Assembly: GCF_030864005.1 (NCBI RefSeq)
Contig: NZ_CP132976.1
Coordinates: 3,348,001-3,412,000 of the forward strand
From: Achromobacter seleniivolatilans
GTDB lineage: Bacteria; Pseudomonadota; Gammaproteobacteria; Burkholderiales; Burkholderiaceae_B
DNA: 64,000 bases
Direction: 5' to 3'
A program made the translations under genes and the position numbers. Shown in pieces: positions 47,296-57,206 of this stretch. The notes under the pieces were generated by a model, which did not search any database, was not told where the DNA came from, and was given only the letters and a program-made list of their open reading frames with translations. Positions within the stretch are counted from its first letter, which is position 1. Every line of letters begins with the position of its first letter.

Positions 47296-49089
47296 CTACT
47301 TGTCTTCCACTTGCAGAATGGCCAAGAATGCCTCCTGCGGAATTTCAACGCTACCCACCTGCTTCATGCGCTTCTTGCCGGCCTTCTGCTTTTCAAGCAG
47401 CTTCTTCTTACGCGAGATGTCGCCGCCATAACACTTGGCCAACACGTTCTTGCGCAACGCCTTCACATTTTCACGCGCGATGATTTCAGCACCGATGGCA
47501 GCCTGAATAACCACGTCGAACATCTGACGCGGAATCAATGCACGCATGCGCGTAACGACGTCGCGAGCGCGGTGACGCGCATTGCTGCGGTGGACAATCA
47601 CTGCCAGCGCGTCCACGCGATCGTTGTTGATCAGCAGGTCTACGCGCACCACATCAGCAGAGCGGTATTCCAGGAATTCATAATCCATCGACGCGTAGCC
47701 GCGCGACACGGACTTCAGCTTATCGAAGAAGTCCAACACGATTTCCGCCAGCGGAATCTCGTACACCAGGTGAACCTGACGGCCGTGATAGCTCATGTTG
47801 ATCTGCGAGCCGCGCTTGTTATTGCACAGCGTCATGACCGGACCCACATAGTCCTGCGGCATGAACAGCGTGACCTTCACGATGGGCTCGCGTATGTCTT
47901 CGATCTTGCCCACTTCCGGCATGCGCGACGGACTTTCCACGGTAACCACGGAACCATCGCGCTGCAGAACCTCGTACACCACCGACGGCGCGGTGGTGAT
48001 GATGTCCATGTCGAACTCGCGTTCCAGGCGTTCTTGCACAATTTCCATGTGCAAGAGGCCCAAAAAGCCGCAACGGAAACCGAAGCCCAGGGCTTGCGAG
48101 ACTTCCGGTTCGAACATCAGCGCAGAGTCGTTCAGCTTGAGCTTGTCGAGCGAATCGCGCAGTTGGTCATATTCAGAACTTTCCACCGGATACAGACCGG
48201 CAAACACCTGCGGCTTGACTTCCTTGAAGCCAGGCAGCGCGGACGCAGCCGGTTTGTTGGCCAGCGTGATGGTGTCGCCCACCTTGGCGTCATCCAGCTG
48301 CTTGATGCCGGCAATGATAAAGCCCACCTCGCCCGCTGACAGATGCGGACGTTGCTGCGACTTCGGCGTAAACACACCCGTCTGCTCGCACAGGTGAGTG
48401 GCGCCAGATGCCATCAGCAGAATCTTGTCCTTGGGCTTTAACACGCCATTGATGATGCGCACCAGCATCACGACGCCCACGTAGTTGTCGAACCACGAGT
48501 CAATGACCAGCGCTTGCAACGGCGCGTCGGGGTCACCCTTGGGCTGCGGCACACGGGCCACGATGGATTCCAGGATCTCGTCAATGCCCATGCCCGTCTT
48601 GGCGCTGGCCAGCACGGCTTGTGAAGCATCAATGCCGATCACGTCTTCGACTTCCTGGCGCGCGCCTTCCGGATCAGCTTGCGGCAGATCCATCTTGTTC
48701 AGCACAGGCAGCACTTCCACACCCAGCTCAATAGCGGTGTAGCAGTTGGCGACCGTCTGCGCTTCCACGCCCTGCGAAGCATCCACGACCAGCAGCGCGC
48801 CTTCGCACGCCGACAGGGACCGGCTGACTTCGTAAGAGAAGTCCACGTGCCCCGGGGTATCGATCAGGTTCAGGTTGTAGATCTTGCCATCCTGCGCCTT
48901 GTAATGCAGCGCCGCAGTCTGGGCCTTGATGGTAATACCGCGCTCACGCTCGATCTCCATGGAGTCGAGCACTTGAGCCGACATTTCGCGATCCGCCAAT
49001 CCGCCGCAGCGCTGGATCAGGCGATCGGCCAGGGTCGATTTGCCATGATCGATGTGGGCAATGATGGAGAAGTTGCGAATATGCTGCAT
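47296..49089 (-). CDS. lepA: Elongation factor 4 (LepA)
   Basis: A 597-residue translation GTPase that acts on ribosomes in initiation and back-translocation. [24 protein letters not shown] gives the canonical start and P-loop at ATG 49089; a longer open frame to 49230 is not needed. The C-terminal domain specific to LepA ends in [24 protein letters not shown]. First gene of the lepA-lepB-rnc-era-recO operon. Confidence 0.97.
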   Translation of the reverse strand: MQHIRNFSIIAHIDHGKSTLADRLIQRCGGLADREMSAQVLDSMEIERERGITIKAQTAALHYKAQDGKIYNLNLIDTPGHVDFSYEVSRSLSACEGALLVVDASQGVEAQTVANCYTAIELGVEVLPVLNKMDLPQADPEGARQEVEDVIGIDASQAVLASAKTGMGIDEILESIVARVPQPKGDPDAPLQALVIDSWFDNYVGVVMLVRIINGVLKPKDKILLMASGATHLCEQTGVFTPKSQQRPHLSAGEVGFIIAGIKQLDDAKVGDTITLANKPAASALPGFKEVKPQVFAGLYPVESSEYDQLRDSLDKLKLNDSALMFEPEVSQALGFGFRCGFLGLLHMEIVQERLEREFDMDIITTAPSVVYEVLQRDGSVVTVESPSRMPEVGKIEDIREPIVKVTLFMPQDYVGPVMTLCNNKRGSQINMSYHGRQVHLVYEIPLAEIVLDFFDKLKSVSRGYASMDYEFLEYRSADVVRVDLLINNDRVDALAVIVHRSNARHRARDVVTRMRALIPRQMFDVVIQAAIGAEIIARENVKALRKNVLAKCYGGDISRKKKLLEKQKAGKKRMKQVGSVEIPQEAFLAILQVEDK

Positions 49090-49201
49090 GCTTGAAATTA
49101 TAAGGGACGGAACACTCGGCACACTGCCGGAAGACACCGCCGCCGGAGTACGCACGGCTGACGAGAGGAGCACTGGCGGGCAAAGCCCGGGCAAAAACGA
49201 A

Positions 49202-49218
49202 GGGGCGCCCAGCGCCCC
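49202..49218 (-). terminator. Hairpin upstream of lepA
   Basis: GGGGCGC-CCA-GCGCCCC, followed on the minus strand by TTCGTTTTTG. A second terminator-like stem after the degP terminator; the two together insulate lepA from the rpoE operon. Confidence 0.6.
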
Positions 49219-49281
49219 CTCTTGCGGCAACCAACCATTTTAGCTGGTCTTGGGCATTTTTTTTTGCCGCATGGCCGCCCT

Positions 49282-49310
49282 GAGCAAAAAGCGCCCCTTT
49301 ACAGGGGCGC
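49282..49310 (-). terminator. Terminator after degP
   Basis: GCGCCCC-TGTAAA-GGGGCGC followed by TTTTT on the minus strand, beginning five bases past the degP stop. Confidence 0.92.
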
Positions 49311-49314
49311 GAGA

Positions 49315-50802
49315 CTACTTAGAGGCCGGCACCGCGACCCATTGTGTCTGCTCGCCACGACGGACCAGCAGACCGGCGGAACGGCCCTTGTCCAGCTTGC
49401 CCACCAGCTCGGCGAACTGCTTGGAGCCGGTGACATCAGTGTCGTTCAGAGCCAACACAATATCCCCTTCCTGCAGTCCTGCCTTGGCGGCTGCGCCCTC
49501 GGCAACCTTGACCTGCACGCCACCCTTGATGCGCAGCTTCTTTTGCGTGTCCGCCGGCACGTCTACGACGCCCAGGCCCAATGCGTTGGTCACTTCAGGA
49601 ACCGGCGCCGCTTTCTTGCCTGCGGCGGCGGTCTTCTCGGTCGGGATTTCGCCAACCTTGACCGACAGCGTCATGCTCTTGCCCTTGCGCCAGACTTCCA
49701 TGTCGGCCTTGGTGCCCGGCTTGGTTTCGCCCACGATGCGCGGCAGATCCGACCAGCGCTTGATCGGCTCGTTATTGAACTTCAGGATCACGTCGCCAGG
49801 CTGTACGCCAGCTTGTTCAGCGGGGCCATCGGCTTCCACGCTGCTGACCAGCGCGCCTTCGGCCTTGGGCAAGCCGATGGCTTCGGCCACGTCCTTGCCC
49901 ACTTCTCCGATCTGCACGCCGACACGCCCGCGCGTCACCTTGCCCGTGGCACGCAACTGATCGACCACGCGCATGGCCTCGTCGATGGGAATCGCCAACG
50001 AAATACCCATGAAGCCGCCGCTACGCGAAATAATCTGCGAGTTGATGCCAACCACTTCACCTGCCAGGTTGATCAGCGGGCCGCCGGAGTTACCCGGATT
50101 GACCGCTACGTCCGTCTGGATGAACGGCAAGTATTCGCCGGTGTCACGGCCAATGGCGCTGACGATGCCCGAGGTAACCGTGGAATCCAGGCCAAACGGC
50201 GAACCGATAGCCAGCACCCACTGCCCTTTCTTCAATTTCTTGGGGTCGCCAATGACCAGCGGGATCATGTCCTTGGCTTCAATCTTGATCAGCGCCACAT
50301 CGGTGCGCTCATCCGTGCCTATGACCTTGGCCTTGAATTCGCGGCCGTCGGTCAACGTGACATAAATGTCCGTCGCGTCGACCACCACGTGGTTGTTGGT
50401 CAGGATGAAACCGTCTGCCGACACAAAGAAACCGGAGCCCACACCACGCGGAACCGTACGTTCTTCCGGCTGCGAAGGCTGCGGACGCTGGCGCGGAGTC
50501 GGAGCCTGCGGGCCACCGCCACCCGGCGGCTGGGCATCAGGGCCGAAGAACCAGCGGAACAGCTCGTAAGGGTCGCCGCCGCCACCCGGGCTGGGGCCAC
50601 GCACCGGCACAGTCGCCGTGGTGCGGATATTGACGACCGCAGGATCGGCCTTTTCAACAATGCTCGTGAAATCAGGCAGCGTCACAGTCGTTTCCGTTTG
50701 CGCAAGCGCAACGGGAGCAAAGGCTGTGGACATCAGAGCCCCGGCCGCGATGGCCGCCAGAAAGCGCCGGAAAGAAGCGTTCGACACCGTCATTGCTTTC
50801 AT
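49315..50802 (-). CDS. degP: Periplasmic serine protease DegP/MucD
   Basis: A 495-residue Do-family HtrA protease/chaperone that removes misfolded envelope proteins. Signal peptide ends near ALAQ (residue 35). A Pro/Gly-rich LA-loop (about 68-115) precedes the trypsin-like domain with His138, Asp168 and Ser239 (GNSGGPL). Two PDZ domains occupy about 270-365 and 395-490. It ends the rpoE-rseA-rseB-degP operon, 40 bases after rseB, so it is likely induced by sigma E during envelope stress. Confidence 0.95.
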   Translation of the reverse strand: MKAMTVSNASFRRFLAAIAAGALMSTAFAPVALAQTETTVTLPDFTSIVEKADPAVVNIRTTATVPVRGPSPGGGGDPYELFRWFFGPDAQPPGGGGPQAPTPRQRPQPSQPEERTVPRGVGSGFFVSADGFILTNNHVVVDATDIYVTLTDGREFKAKVIGTDERTDVALIKIEAKDMIPLVIGDPKKLKKGQWVLAIGSPFGLDSTVTSGIVSAIGRDTGEYLPFIQTDVAVNPGNSGGPLINLAGEVVGINSQIISRSGGFMGISLAIPIDEAMRVVDQLRATGKVTRGRVGVQIGEVGKDVAEAIGLPKAEGALVSSVEADGPAEQAGVQPGDVILKFNNEPIKRWSDLPRIVGETKPGTKADMEVWRKGKSMTLSVKVGEIPTEKTAAAGKKAAPVPEVTNALGLGVVDVPADTQKKLRIKGGVQVKVAEGAAAKAGLQEGDIVLALNDTDVTGSKQFAELVGKLDKGRSAGLLVRRGEQTQWVAVPASK

Positions 50803-50842
50803 AAATTACTCCGAAATTGCTGCTTGCCTGTCCGGGCGCGGG

Positions 50843-51937
50843 TCACTTGGACCCAGCCGCTCCGGCAGCCGGTGCTGCCGCAGGTGCGGCGGGCACATAC
50901 TCTGTCGCTTCTGCCAGTTGTTCCAGCGTTGCCACGGGCACTTCGCCCACAGCTGTCAGCCAGAAATCCGCAATACGTGTGCCATAGACTGTAATCGAGC
51001 CGCGCTGCGCCGCGCCATGAGGCGGACGATGATCGCGCTGACTATCATAAGGTTCGATGAAAACGGAGATCGCCGCCAAGCCATCAGACAGCACCATCTG
51101 GTTGACCGTAGCGCCGTGCCCCATGGAGCGCGCAACCTGCATGACCACCTTGAAGCCCTTGGGCGCTGGAATGCGCCATCCCTGAACCGCAAGGTCCACC
51201 GGCTTCATCGCGGGTTCAAGCACCTTCCAATCGCGCGTGTTCCAGCGGGAAGTCAGCAATTGGGGATCAACTTCCGAACCGAGCCGCAACGACGTAAACG
51301 ACACTTGCTCGACCACACCACGCGCGGCGTTCAGCGTCTGGGCCTTCAGCAGCAAATTGGTTTCAACGTCGGCGCACAAACGATAGCCGTAGCGCAGCTT
51401 GTCCCGGGGTTCAATCGTAATCAGCCGGCACTCGCGGCCAGCCACGCGATGCAACGCGGATTCAGTGCGAATTTGATAGTGTTCGGTCAGATTAGCCGGA
51501 TCACCCAACAGCAGACCCGGGAACCGGTCGCCGCGGCGGCGTTCGATCAGCACGGTCTTGCGCTCGGGGATCAGGCACTGCACGTCTTCGTTGTGGCGCA
51601 GATATTCGCGCGGCTGACCGTCCAGAATTTCCAGGCGCTCGCGTTCGCCAGTGCCATCCATGACGTGCACAAGGCGCGAAGACTGAATCGTCTCGCCTTG
51701 CTGATACATGAAGACGCCCGCGTAGTCGTTCTTGCGCGCTGCCTGCTGAATTCGCGATAGCAACTGGACCACATCGTCCGCCTGCGCAGCGGGCGCGGCC
51801 TCTGCGGCGCGCGCGGGTTCGTGCGCGGCCAGAAATGCAGTCAGGAGTGTTGCGGCGAACCAGCCGGCGCGGTGTGCATGCCAAGAAGCTGCACGTCCCA
51901 GCACCGGCCAACGTGTCGGAAGCACCAAAGCCATCAA
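50843..51937 (-). CDS. rseB: Sigma-E regulator RseB/MucB
   Basis: A 364-residue periplasmic negative regulator with an N-terminal signal and a two-domain MucB/RseB fold; RseB protects RseA from cleavage until lipid or LPS ligands displace it. Features: DVVQLLSRIQQAARKNDYAGVFMYQQGETIQSSRLVHVMDG in the first domain and SDGLAAISVFIEPY in the second. Its start overlaps rseA by four bases. The last 20 residues are an Ala/Pro-rich tail. Confidence 0.92.
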   Translation of the reverse strand: MMALVLPTRWPVLGRAASWHAHRAGWFAATLLTAFLAAHEPARAAEAAPAAQADDVVQLLSRIQQAARKNDYAGVFMYQQGETIQSSRLVHVMDGTGERERLEILDGQPREYLRHNEDVQCLIPERKTVLIERRRGDRFPGLLLGDPANLTEHYQIRTESALHRVAGRECRLITIEPRDKLRYGYRLCADVETNLLLKAQTLNAARGVVEQVSFTSLRLGSEVDPQLLTSRWNTRDWKVLEPAMKPVDLAVQGWRIPAPKGFKVVMQVARSMGHGATVNQMVLSDGLAAISVFIEPYDSQRDHRPPHGAAQRGSITVYGTRIADFWLTAVGEVPVATLEQLAEATEYVPAAPAAAPAAGAAGSK

Positions 51938-52452
51938 CGCCCCGCCCCAACGTCGAACGACACCTGACGCACTGCGCTTGGGCCCGCCATCTGGCGATGG
52001 GCTTCAAGGTAGTCGCGCAATCCCGAGTCATCGGCGGCAGAGGAGGAAGTACCGCTGGCGTCAGCCAGCACGCGGACTTCTGTGGATGGCGCGCCCGTCA
52101 GATACGGTTGTGCGACCCAAGCGACAGTCGCCACGGCTGCCGCTACCGCCAGGCCGGACAGGCCAAAGCGCAACGGCGAGCGGCGCCGGGGCGCCGCCAC
52201 AATGGGTAACTCCGCGTCCAGCGCCCGCGCCAGGCGCGACTGGAAGGCCGCGCTGGGCGTCAATGCCAGATCGGCATTGCGAAGAGAATCACCGATCAGG
52301 TGATAGGTGTCCCAGGTCTGACGTCCTTCTCGGGACAACAGACTAGAAAGAATATCGTCGGAATCCTCTCCGTCCATCCAGGCGGAAACCGATTCCTCCC
52401 AGGAGGATTCGGGGATTACAACGGACTTGGCTGCTGTTTGCATGACTGCCAC
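51934..52452 (-). CDS. rseA: Anti-sigma factor RseA/MucA
   Basis: A 172-residue single-pass inner-membrane anti-sigma factor that holds RpoE inactive. The N-terminal ESVSAWMDGEDSDDILSSLLSREGRQTWDTYHLIGDSLR is the RseA_N sigma-binding domain, the membrane span is about residues 98-117, and the remainder is periplasmic where RseB and the site-1 protease act. It starts three bases after rpoE and overlaps rseB. Confidence 0.93.
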   Translation of the reverse strand: MAVMQTAAKSVVIPESSWEESVSAWMDGEDSDDILSSLLSREGRQTWDTYHLIGDSLRNADLALTPSAAFQSRLARALDAELPIVAAPRRRSPLRFGLSGLAVAAAVATVAWVAQPYLTGAPSTEVRVLADASGTSSSAADDSGLRDYLEAHRQMAGPSAVRQVSFDVGAGR

Positions 52453-52455
52453 TCC

Positions 52456-53055
52456 TTACCAGCGACGCTCGGCATCGGTGCCGAGCAATGGACGCAATTT
52501 GGTTGCAATGGCCTCACGCGCACGAAAAATGCGGGAGCGCACCGTACCAATCGGGCAATCCATGCTCTGGGCGATGTCTTCGTAACTCATACCTTCGATT
52601 TCACGCAGGACAATTGCGGTGCGCAACTCTTCGGGCAATTCCTCGATAGCCGCGTTCACCGTCTCGGCGATTTCGCGGCTGGCAACCATGGATTCCGGCG
52701 TGCTTATATCGGTTAGGTTGTCGGTTTCGTTAAAAGTTTCACCGTCTTCCGTTTCTATCGCATTTGGCGCGCTGGGACGCCGGCCTTGCGAGGCCAGCCA
52801 ATTGCGTGCCGTATTGATGGCGATACGATACAACCAGGTGTAGAACGCGCTATCACCCCGGAACTGAGGCAAAGCCCGGTAAGCCTTGATGAATGCTTCC
52901 TGGGCCACGTCTTCGATTTCCGAGGGGTCGCGGATCATCCGGGCCAGCAGACGGAGAATCTTGCGCTGGTACTTCAATACCAGCAGATCAAATGCCTTTT
53001 TGTCGCCGCGCTGAACGCGGGCGACCAATTCAGCGTCGACTTCGCGTTCGCTCAT
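52456..53055 (-). CDS. rpoE: Extracytoplasmic-function sigma factor RpoE
   Basis: A 199-residue sigma factor with region 2 (KKAFDLLVLKYQRKILRLLARMIRDPSEIEDVAQEAFIKAY, about 20-75) and region 4 (LPEELRTAIVLREIEGMSYEDIAQSMDCPIGTVRSRIFRAREAI). Directs envelope-stress transcription. I use ATG 53055 (MSEREVD), which overlaps the stop of the YgfX-like gene by four bases; a longer frame upstream runs inside that gene. Head of the rpoE-rseA-rseB-degP group; no perfect sigma-E promoter was spotted upstream. Confidence 0.95.
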   Translation of the reverse strand: MSEREVDAELVARVQRGDKKAFDLLVLKYQRKILRLLARMIRDPSEIEDVAQEAFIKAYRALPQFRGDSAFYTWLYRIAINTARNWLASQGRRPSAPNAIETEDGETFNETDNLTDISTPESMVASREIAETVNAAIEELPEELRTAIVLREIEGMSYEDIAQSMDCPIGTVRSRIFRAREAIATKLRPLLGTDAERRW

Positions 53056-53546
53056 GACGCCTCCCGCAGGGGGGCCGCCGGGCGCGCGTGCTGCGCCGGG
53101 CCCGTCAGCAGGCAAAGGCGCCGCCAGGACTCGGGGCGCAACGTCCGTTGCCAGACGGTGAGAGTGATTTTGCTATTGGTAAAGGCCGTACTCCCGGTGG
53201 GCAAGGGCTGCAGAGTCAGCGTCAGCCAGTGGGCGCCACGCTGCTGGTTTAGCAGCGCTGCGTCTTGCCAGCCTTGCGGCTGGCGAACCTGCCAACGGCC
53301 AGCCCCGGTTGCCGTACGTAATGCCGATACAGGGGACAGGCTGCTCCGTGCCGAGTGTAACAGCCCGGCAGGCACAAGCAGCAGTGCGATCGCCGCACCC
53401 GCTGCCCATGCCATGCCGATCCAGAGCGCTGCCGTCAGCGCGCAGGCCCCCGAAAAGGCCCACGCCAGACCGGCAAGCGCGCGTACACGCCACGGCCGCC
53501 GGACAGGCACGCGAAACGACCAGCGCCCTGCGACCGTGCCTTCCAA
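53052..53546 (-). CDS. YgfX-like small membrane protein
   Basis: A 164-residue protein with two hydrophobic helices near residues 22-40 and 42-62, a soluble domain, and an ending LTVWQRTLRPESWRRLCLL resembling the YgfX (CptA) pattern LPPDAFRRLRVLL. The match is by pattern and so only likely. It starts two bases after the fabF stop and its own stop overlaps rpoE, which makes it a translational bridge from the fatty-acid operon to sigma E. YgfX-type proteins are linked to cell-shape and envelope effects in E. coli; its role here is unknown. Confidence 0.6.
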   Translation of the reverse strand: MEGTVAGRWSFRVPVRRPWRVRALAGLAWAFSGACALTAALWIGMAWAAGAAIALLLVPAGLLHSARSSLSPVSALRTATGAGRWQVRQPQGWQDAALLNQQRGAHWLTLTLQPLPTGSTAFTNSKITLTVWQRTLRPESWRRLCLLTGPAQHARPAAPLREAS

Positions 53547-53547
53547 A

Positions 53548-54777
53548 TCAGACCCGGCGAACGGCCATGGAGCCGTTAGTGCCGCCGAAACCGAACGAGT
53601 TGGACAGGCCGACCTCGATCTTCATGGGCCGCGCCTCGTTGGCGCAGTAATCCAGATCACATTCCGGATCTTGATTGAAGATGTTGATCGTGGGTGGCGA
53701 CACCTGGTTGTACACCGCCAAGGTGGTGAACACGGCCTCGATACCGCCAGCCGCGCCGAGCAAGTGCCCGGTCATGGACTTGGTCGAGTTGACCACCAGT
53801 TTCTTCGCGTGATCGCCGAAAGCCAGCTTCAGCGCTTCGGTTTCGTTCTTGTCGCCCAAAGGCGTAGACGTACCGTGCGCGTTGACATACTGGATTTCGT
53901 CCGCATTCAGGCCACCGTTACGCAGGGCGTTGATAACGCCGCGGCGCGGACCATCCTTATCGGGGGCCGTAATGTGGTGGGCGTCCGAGCTCATGCCGTA
54001 GCCTGCAAGCTCGCCATAAATGCGCGCGCCGCGCTTCTTGGCATGCTCGTACTCTTCCAGCACCAGAACGCCGGCGCCTTCACCCAGCACGAAACCATCG
54101 CGGTCGCGATCCCAGGGACGCGAGGCCGTCTGAGGATCATCGTTGCGGGTCGACAGGGCTCGCATGGCAGCAAAACCACCAATGCCCAGCGGCGATACGG
54201 TCGACTCAGCGCCGCCCGCCACCATGACATCCGCATCGCCGTATTCGATCAGACGCGCAGCGTCGCCGATGCAATGCAGGCCGGTGGTGCACGCGGAAAC
54301 GACAGCGTAGCTGGGGCCCTTCAGGCCGTAGGCAATGGACAAATGACCGGAGATCAGGTTGATCAGCGAACCCGGCACGAAGAACGGAGAAATCCGTCGC
54401 GGACCCTTGGCCATGTACTCGACCTGGGTTTCTTCGATGCGGGGCAAACCGCCGATACCGGAACCCACGATGACACCAATGCGCTCCGCATTGGCTTCAG
54501 TGACTTCCAGGCCGCAATCGCGCCAAGCCTGCATTCCGGCAGCCAGGCCGTAATGGATAAACGTATCCATCTGGCGGGCTTCCTTAGCCGAAATATAGGT
54601 GCTGATGTCGAAGTCTTTGACTTCGCCAGCAATGTGCGTAGTGATAGCCGAGGGATCGAAACGGGTGATACGGCTGATGCCAGAACGTCCGTTGACGATA
54701 TTGTCCCAAGCGGTGGTCAGGTCGTTCCCAACGGGAGAAACAATACCTAGGCCGGTGATGACGACACGTCGCTTCAC
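53548..54777 (-). CDS. fabF: Beta-ketoacyl-ACP synthase II
   Basis: A 409-residue condensing enzyme (KAS II) that elongates acyl-ACP with malonyl-ACP and makes cis-vaccenate precursors. The nucleophile is Cys163 in [10 protein letters not shown], and the histidines are in [11 protein letters not shown] and GHLLGAAGG. The start is GTG 54777, six bases after GAGGAG, giving [17 protein letters not shown]; an upstream ATG adds an unlikely leader. It follows acpP by 189 bases in the usual acpP-fabF order. Confidence 0.96.
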   Translation of the reverse strand: MKRRVVITGLGIVSPVGNDLTTAWDNIVNGRSGISRITRFDPSAITTHIAGEVKDFDISTYISAKEARQMDTFIHYGLAAGMQAWRDCGLEVTEANAERIGVIVGSGIGGLPRIEETQVEYMAKGPRRISPFFVPGSLINLISGHLSIAYGLKGPSYAVVSACTTGLHCIGDAARLIEYGDADVMVAGGAESTVSPLGIGGFAAMRALSTRNDDPQTASRPWDRDRDGFVLGEGAGVLVLEEYEHAKKRGARIYGELAGYGMSSDAHHITAPDKDGPRRGVINALRNGGLNADEIQYVNAHGTSTPLGDKNETEALKLAFGDHAKKLVVNSTKSMTGHLLGAAGGIEAVFTTLAVYNQVSPPTINIFNQDPECDLDYCANEARPMKIEVGLSNSFGFGGTNGSMAVRRV

Positions 54778-54966
54778 GGATGACTCCTCAAACAGACAAA
54801 AGAAAGGCGGCTTTCGGGATGCGCTGCACGTGCAGCCCACGATAAAGCGGGTCGGGCTTTACGACGCCCTTCCCGCACGCGGACCACACGGCAAATTCCT
54901 GAAACCGCCCCGTTTCCCGGTTAACCCCGAAATTCATCTCGGGCAACCAGAAGGTATAGGCTGAGC

Positions 54967-55206
54967 TTACTGCTTACCGTTCGAATTGATGTAGTCAATC
55001 GCTTGTTGAACGGTCGTGATCTTTTCGGCCTCTTCGTCGGGGATCTCGGTCTCGAATTCGTCTTCGAGCGCCATGACCAGTTCGACCATGTCGAGCGAAT
55101 CGGCACCGAGGTCGTCAAGGAAGGAGGATTCGTTCTTGATCTCGGCTTCGTTGACGCCAAGTTGTTCAGCGACGATCTTCTTGACGCGCTGTTCGATGCT
55201 TTCCAT
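54967..55206 (-). CDS. acpP: Acyl carrier protein
   Basis: A 79-residue, strongly acidic carrier of fatty-acid intermediates. The 4'-phosphopantetheine site is Ser37 in [12 protein letters not shown] start at ATG 55206 ([12 protein letters not shown]), the canonical N-terminus. It lies between fabG (213 bases upstream) and fabF and may have its own promoter in the longer gap, which is common because ACP is needed in excess. Confidence 0.97.
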   Translation of the reverse strand: MESIEQRVKKIVAEQLGVNEAEIKNESSFLDDLGADSLDMVELVMALEDEFETEIPDEEAEKITTVQQAIDYINSNGKQ

Positions 55207-55419
55207 GCAGATCTCCAATTGGGAAAAATCCCGCGAATTATAGCCAAGCGCAGAGGAAAGCAACGCCTGACCGTGACAAAAATAACACCGCGCACTGGTT
55301 CTGTCGCCCATAAGGGGGCAGGAATACCGGTATGCAGCGTTTCCGGTGAACTGCGCGCTGCCCCGCTGGTCTCCCGGCGATGGCGCGGCGGCCTGGGCCG
55401 CCTTCGCGCAATTCGTGAT

Positions 55420-56172
55420 TTATTGCATGTACATCCCGCCGTTGACGTGCAGGGTGGTGCCGGTAATGTAACCCGCTTGCGGCCCGGACAAGAAGGCCAC
55501 CGCATGGGCGATGTCTTCGGGCGAGCCCAAACGGCCCAGCGGAATCTGTTGCAGCAAGGCGGTCGTCTGGCTTTCAGCCAACGCACGCGTCATATCGGTA
55601 TCGATGAAGCCGGGAGCAACACAGTTCACCGTGATGTTGCGGCTACCCAATTCACGGGCCAGCGCACGGGACATGCCAGACACACCGGCCTTGGCCGCAG
55701 CGTAGTTGGCTTGACCGGCGTTACCGCTGGAACCCACGACCGAAGTGACGTTGATGATGCGTCCCCAACGAGCCTTCATCATGCTGCGCAACACGGCGCG
55801 CGACAAACGAAACACGGAAGTCAGGTTGGTATCCAAGACGGCCGACCAATCGTCGTCCTTCATGCGCATCGCCAGCGTATCACGCGTGATACCGGCGTTA
55901 TTGACGAGGATATGCGGACCGCCGCCTTCCTTGCCCAGTGCGTCGATCAGTGCGTCGCAGGCTTCGGCGTCGGTCACATTGAGCACCACTCCGCGGCCGC
56001 CAAACGGCGCCAGCGCTTCAGTGATGGCCGCAGCGCCCGATTCGGACGTCGCAGTACCGACAACGGTTGCGCCGCGCGCAGCCAGCTCTTGGGCAATGGC
56101 GCGGCCAATGCCACGCGTGGCGCCGGTCACCAGCGCGATCTTGCCCTGCAATTCGATCGAGGTGTTGTCCAT
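55420..56172 (-). CDS. fabG: 3-oxoacyl-ACP reductase
   Basis: A 250-residue NADPH-dependent SDR that reduces beta-ketoacyl-ACP. GATRGIGRAIAQELA is the cofactor loop, NNAGITRDTL follows, and the catalytic Tyr-Lys is in NYAAAKAGVSGMSRALA. Ends in GGMYMQ. Four bases after the fabD stop, in the same operon. Confidence 0.96.
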   Translation of the reverse strand: MDNTSIELQGKIALVTGATRGIGRAIAQELAARGATVVGTATSESGAAAITEALAPFGGRGVVLNVTDAEACDALIDALGKEGGGPHILVNNAGITRDTLAMRMKDDDWSAVLDTNLTSVFRLSRAVLRSMMKARWGRIINVTSVVGSSGNAGQANYAAAKAGVSGMSRALARELGSRNITVNCVAPGFIDTDMTRALAESQTTALLQQIPLGRLGSPEDIAHAVAFLSGPQAGYITGTTLHVNGGMYMQ

Positions 56173-56176
56173 ATCT

Positions 56177-57112
56177 TTAATTTCCGTTCACGGCGGCCAA
56201 CGCGGCTTCCAGCGAAGCCGGATCTGTAATAGCCAGACCAGTAAGTTCGGGGTCGATGCGCTTGGTCAGCCCGGCCAGCACTTTGCCAGGGCCGCATTCG
56301 ATGACGTGCGTGACACCTTGCGCCTTCATGGCGCGCAGGGTTTCGACCCAGCGCACAGGATGCCATGCCTGCCGCACCAGCGCATCCCGGATTGCCCCGG
56401 GCTCCGTGGGCGAGGCCACATCGACGTTATTGATGACTTGAATTTGAGGCGCGGCCACCGGCACAGCAGCCAGCGCGCCAGCCAGCACGTCGGCCGCGGG
56501 CTTGAGCAAACTGGAATGGAACGGCGCGGACACCGGCAGCAGCAAGGCGCGCTTGGCGCCTGCAGCCTTGGCCAGTTCGCAAGCACGCTCAACAGCGGCC
56601 TTGTGGCCAGCGATGACAACCTGCGCCGGCGCATTGAAATTGACGGCTTCAACGATTTCGCCTTGGGCGGCGGCGGCGCAAGCTGCGCGCACGGCATCGT
56701 CGTCCAGACCCAGAATGGCAGCCATGCCGCCAGTGCCCACCGGCACAGCGGCCTGCATGGCATCGGCGCGCACACGCACCAGGCGCACGGCGTCGTCAAG
56801 CTTGAGCGACCCTGCGGCAGTCAGTGCAGCGTATTCGCCCAGGCTATGTCCGGCCACCACGTCGGGCTTGCGGCCACCCGCAGCACACCAGGCGGCATAC
56901 ACCGCAACACCGGCCGTCAGCATGGCGGGCTGGGTATTGGTGGTCAGATTGAGCTGTTCCACCGGACCCTGAGCAATCAGCGCGCCCAGATCCTGGCCCA
57001 AGGCCTGCGTCGCTTGCGCCACGGTATCGGTGACGGCGGAAACGCCAGACCAGGCATCCAGCATGCCAACAGCTTGCGAACCTTGGCCGGGAAAGACAAA
57101 AGCGATTTTCAT
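56177..57112 (-). CDS. fabD: Malonyl-CoA-ACP transacylase
   Basis: A 311-residue transferase that loads malonyl groups onto ACP. The nucleophile is Ser90 in GHSLGEYAAL, the first oxyanion region is FPGQGSQAVGM, and the partner His lies in LPVSAPFHSSLL near 200. Alternative starts are not needed. It follows fabH by 94 bases in the conserved order. Confidence 0.96.
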   Translation of the reverse strand: MKIAFVFPGQGSQAVGMLDAWSGVSAVTDTVAQATQALGQDLGALIAQGPVEQLNLTTNTQPAMLTAGVAVYAAWCAAGGRKPDVVAGHSLGEYAALTAAGSLKLDDAVRLVRVRADAMQAAVPVGTGGMAAILGLDDDAVRAACAAAAQGEIVEAVNFNAPAQVVIAGHKAAVERACELAKAAGAKRALLLPVSAPFHSSLLKPAADVLAGALAAVPVAAPQIQVINNVDVASPTEPGAIRDALVRQAWHPVRWVETLRAMKAQGVTHVIECGPGKVLAGLTKRIDPELTGLAITDPASLEAALAAVNGN

Positions 57113-57206
57113 GAGTGACGTGTGAGTGATTCAGTGTCTGTGTGGGATGTCAGGCGCGCTCTTCACGGAATGGGCCGGCGCATGCGCCGCCCTCCGGCGC
57201 GCACCC

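Noticed and set aside
52456..53700. A perfect sigma-E promoter in front of rpoE
   Set aside because: I looked for a GGAACTT-type -35 element on the minus strand and did not find a clear one.
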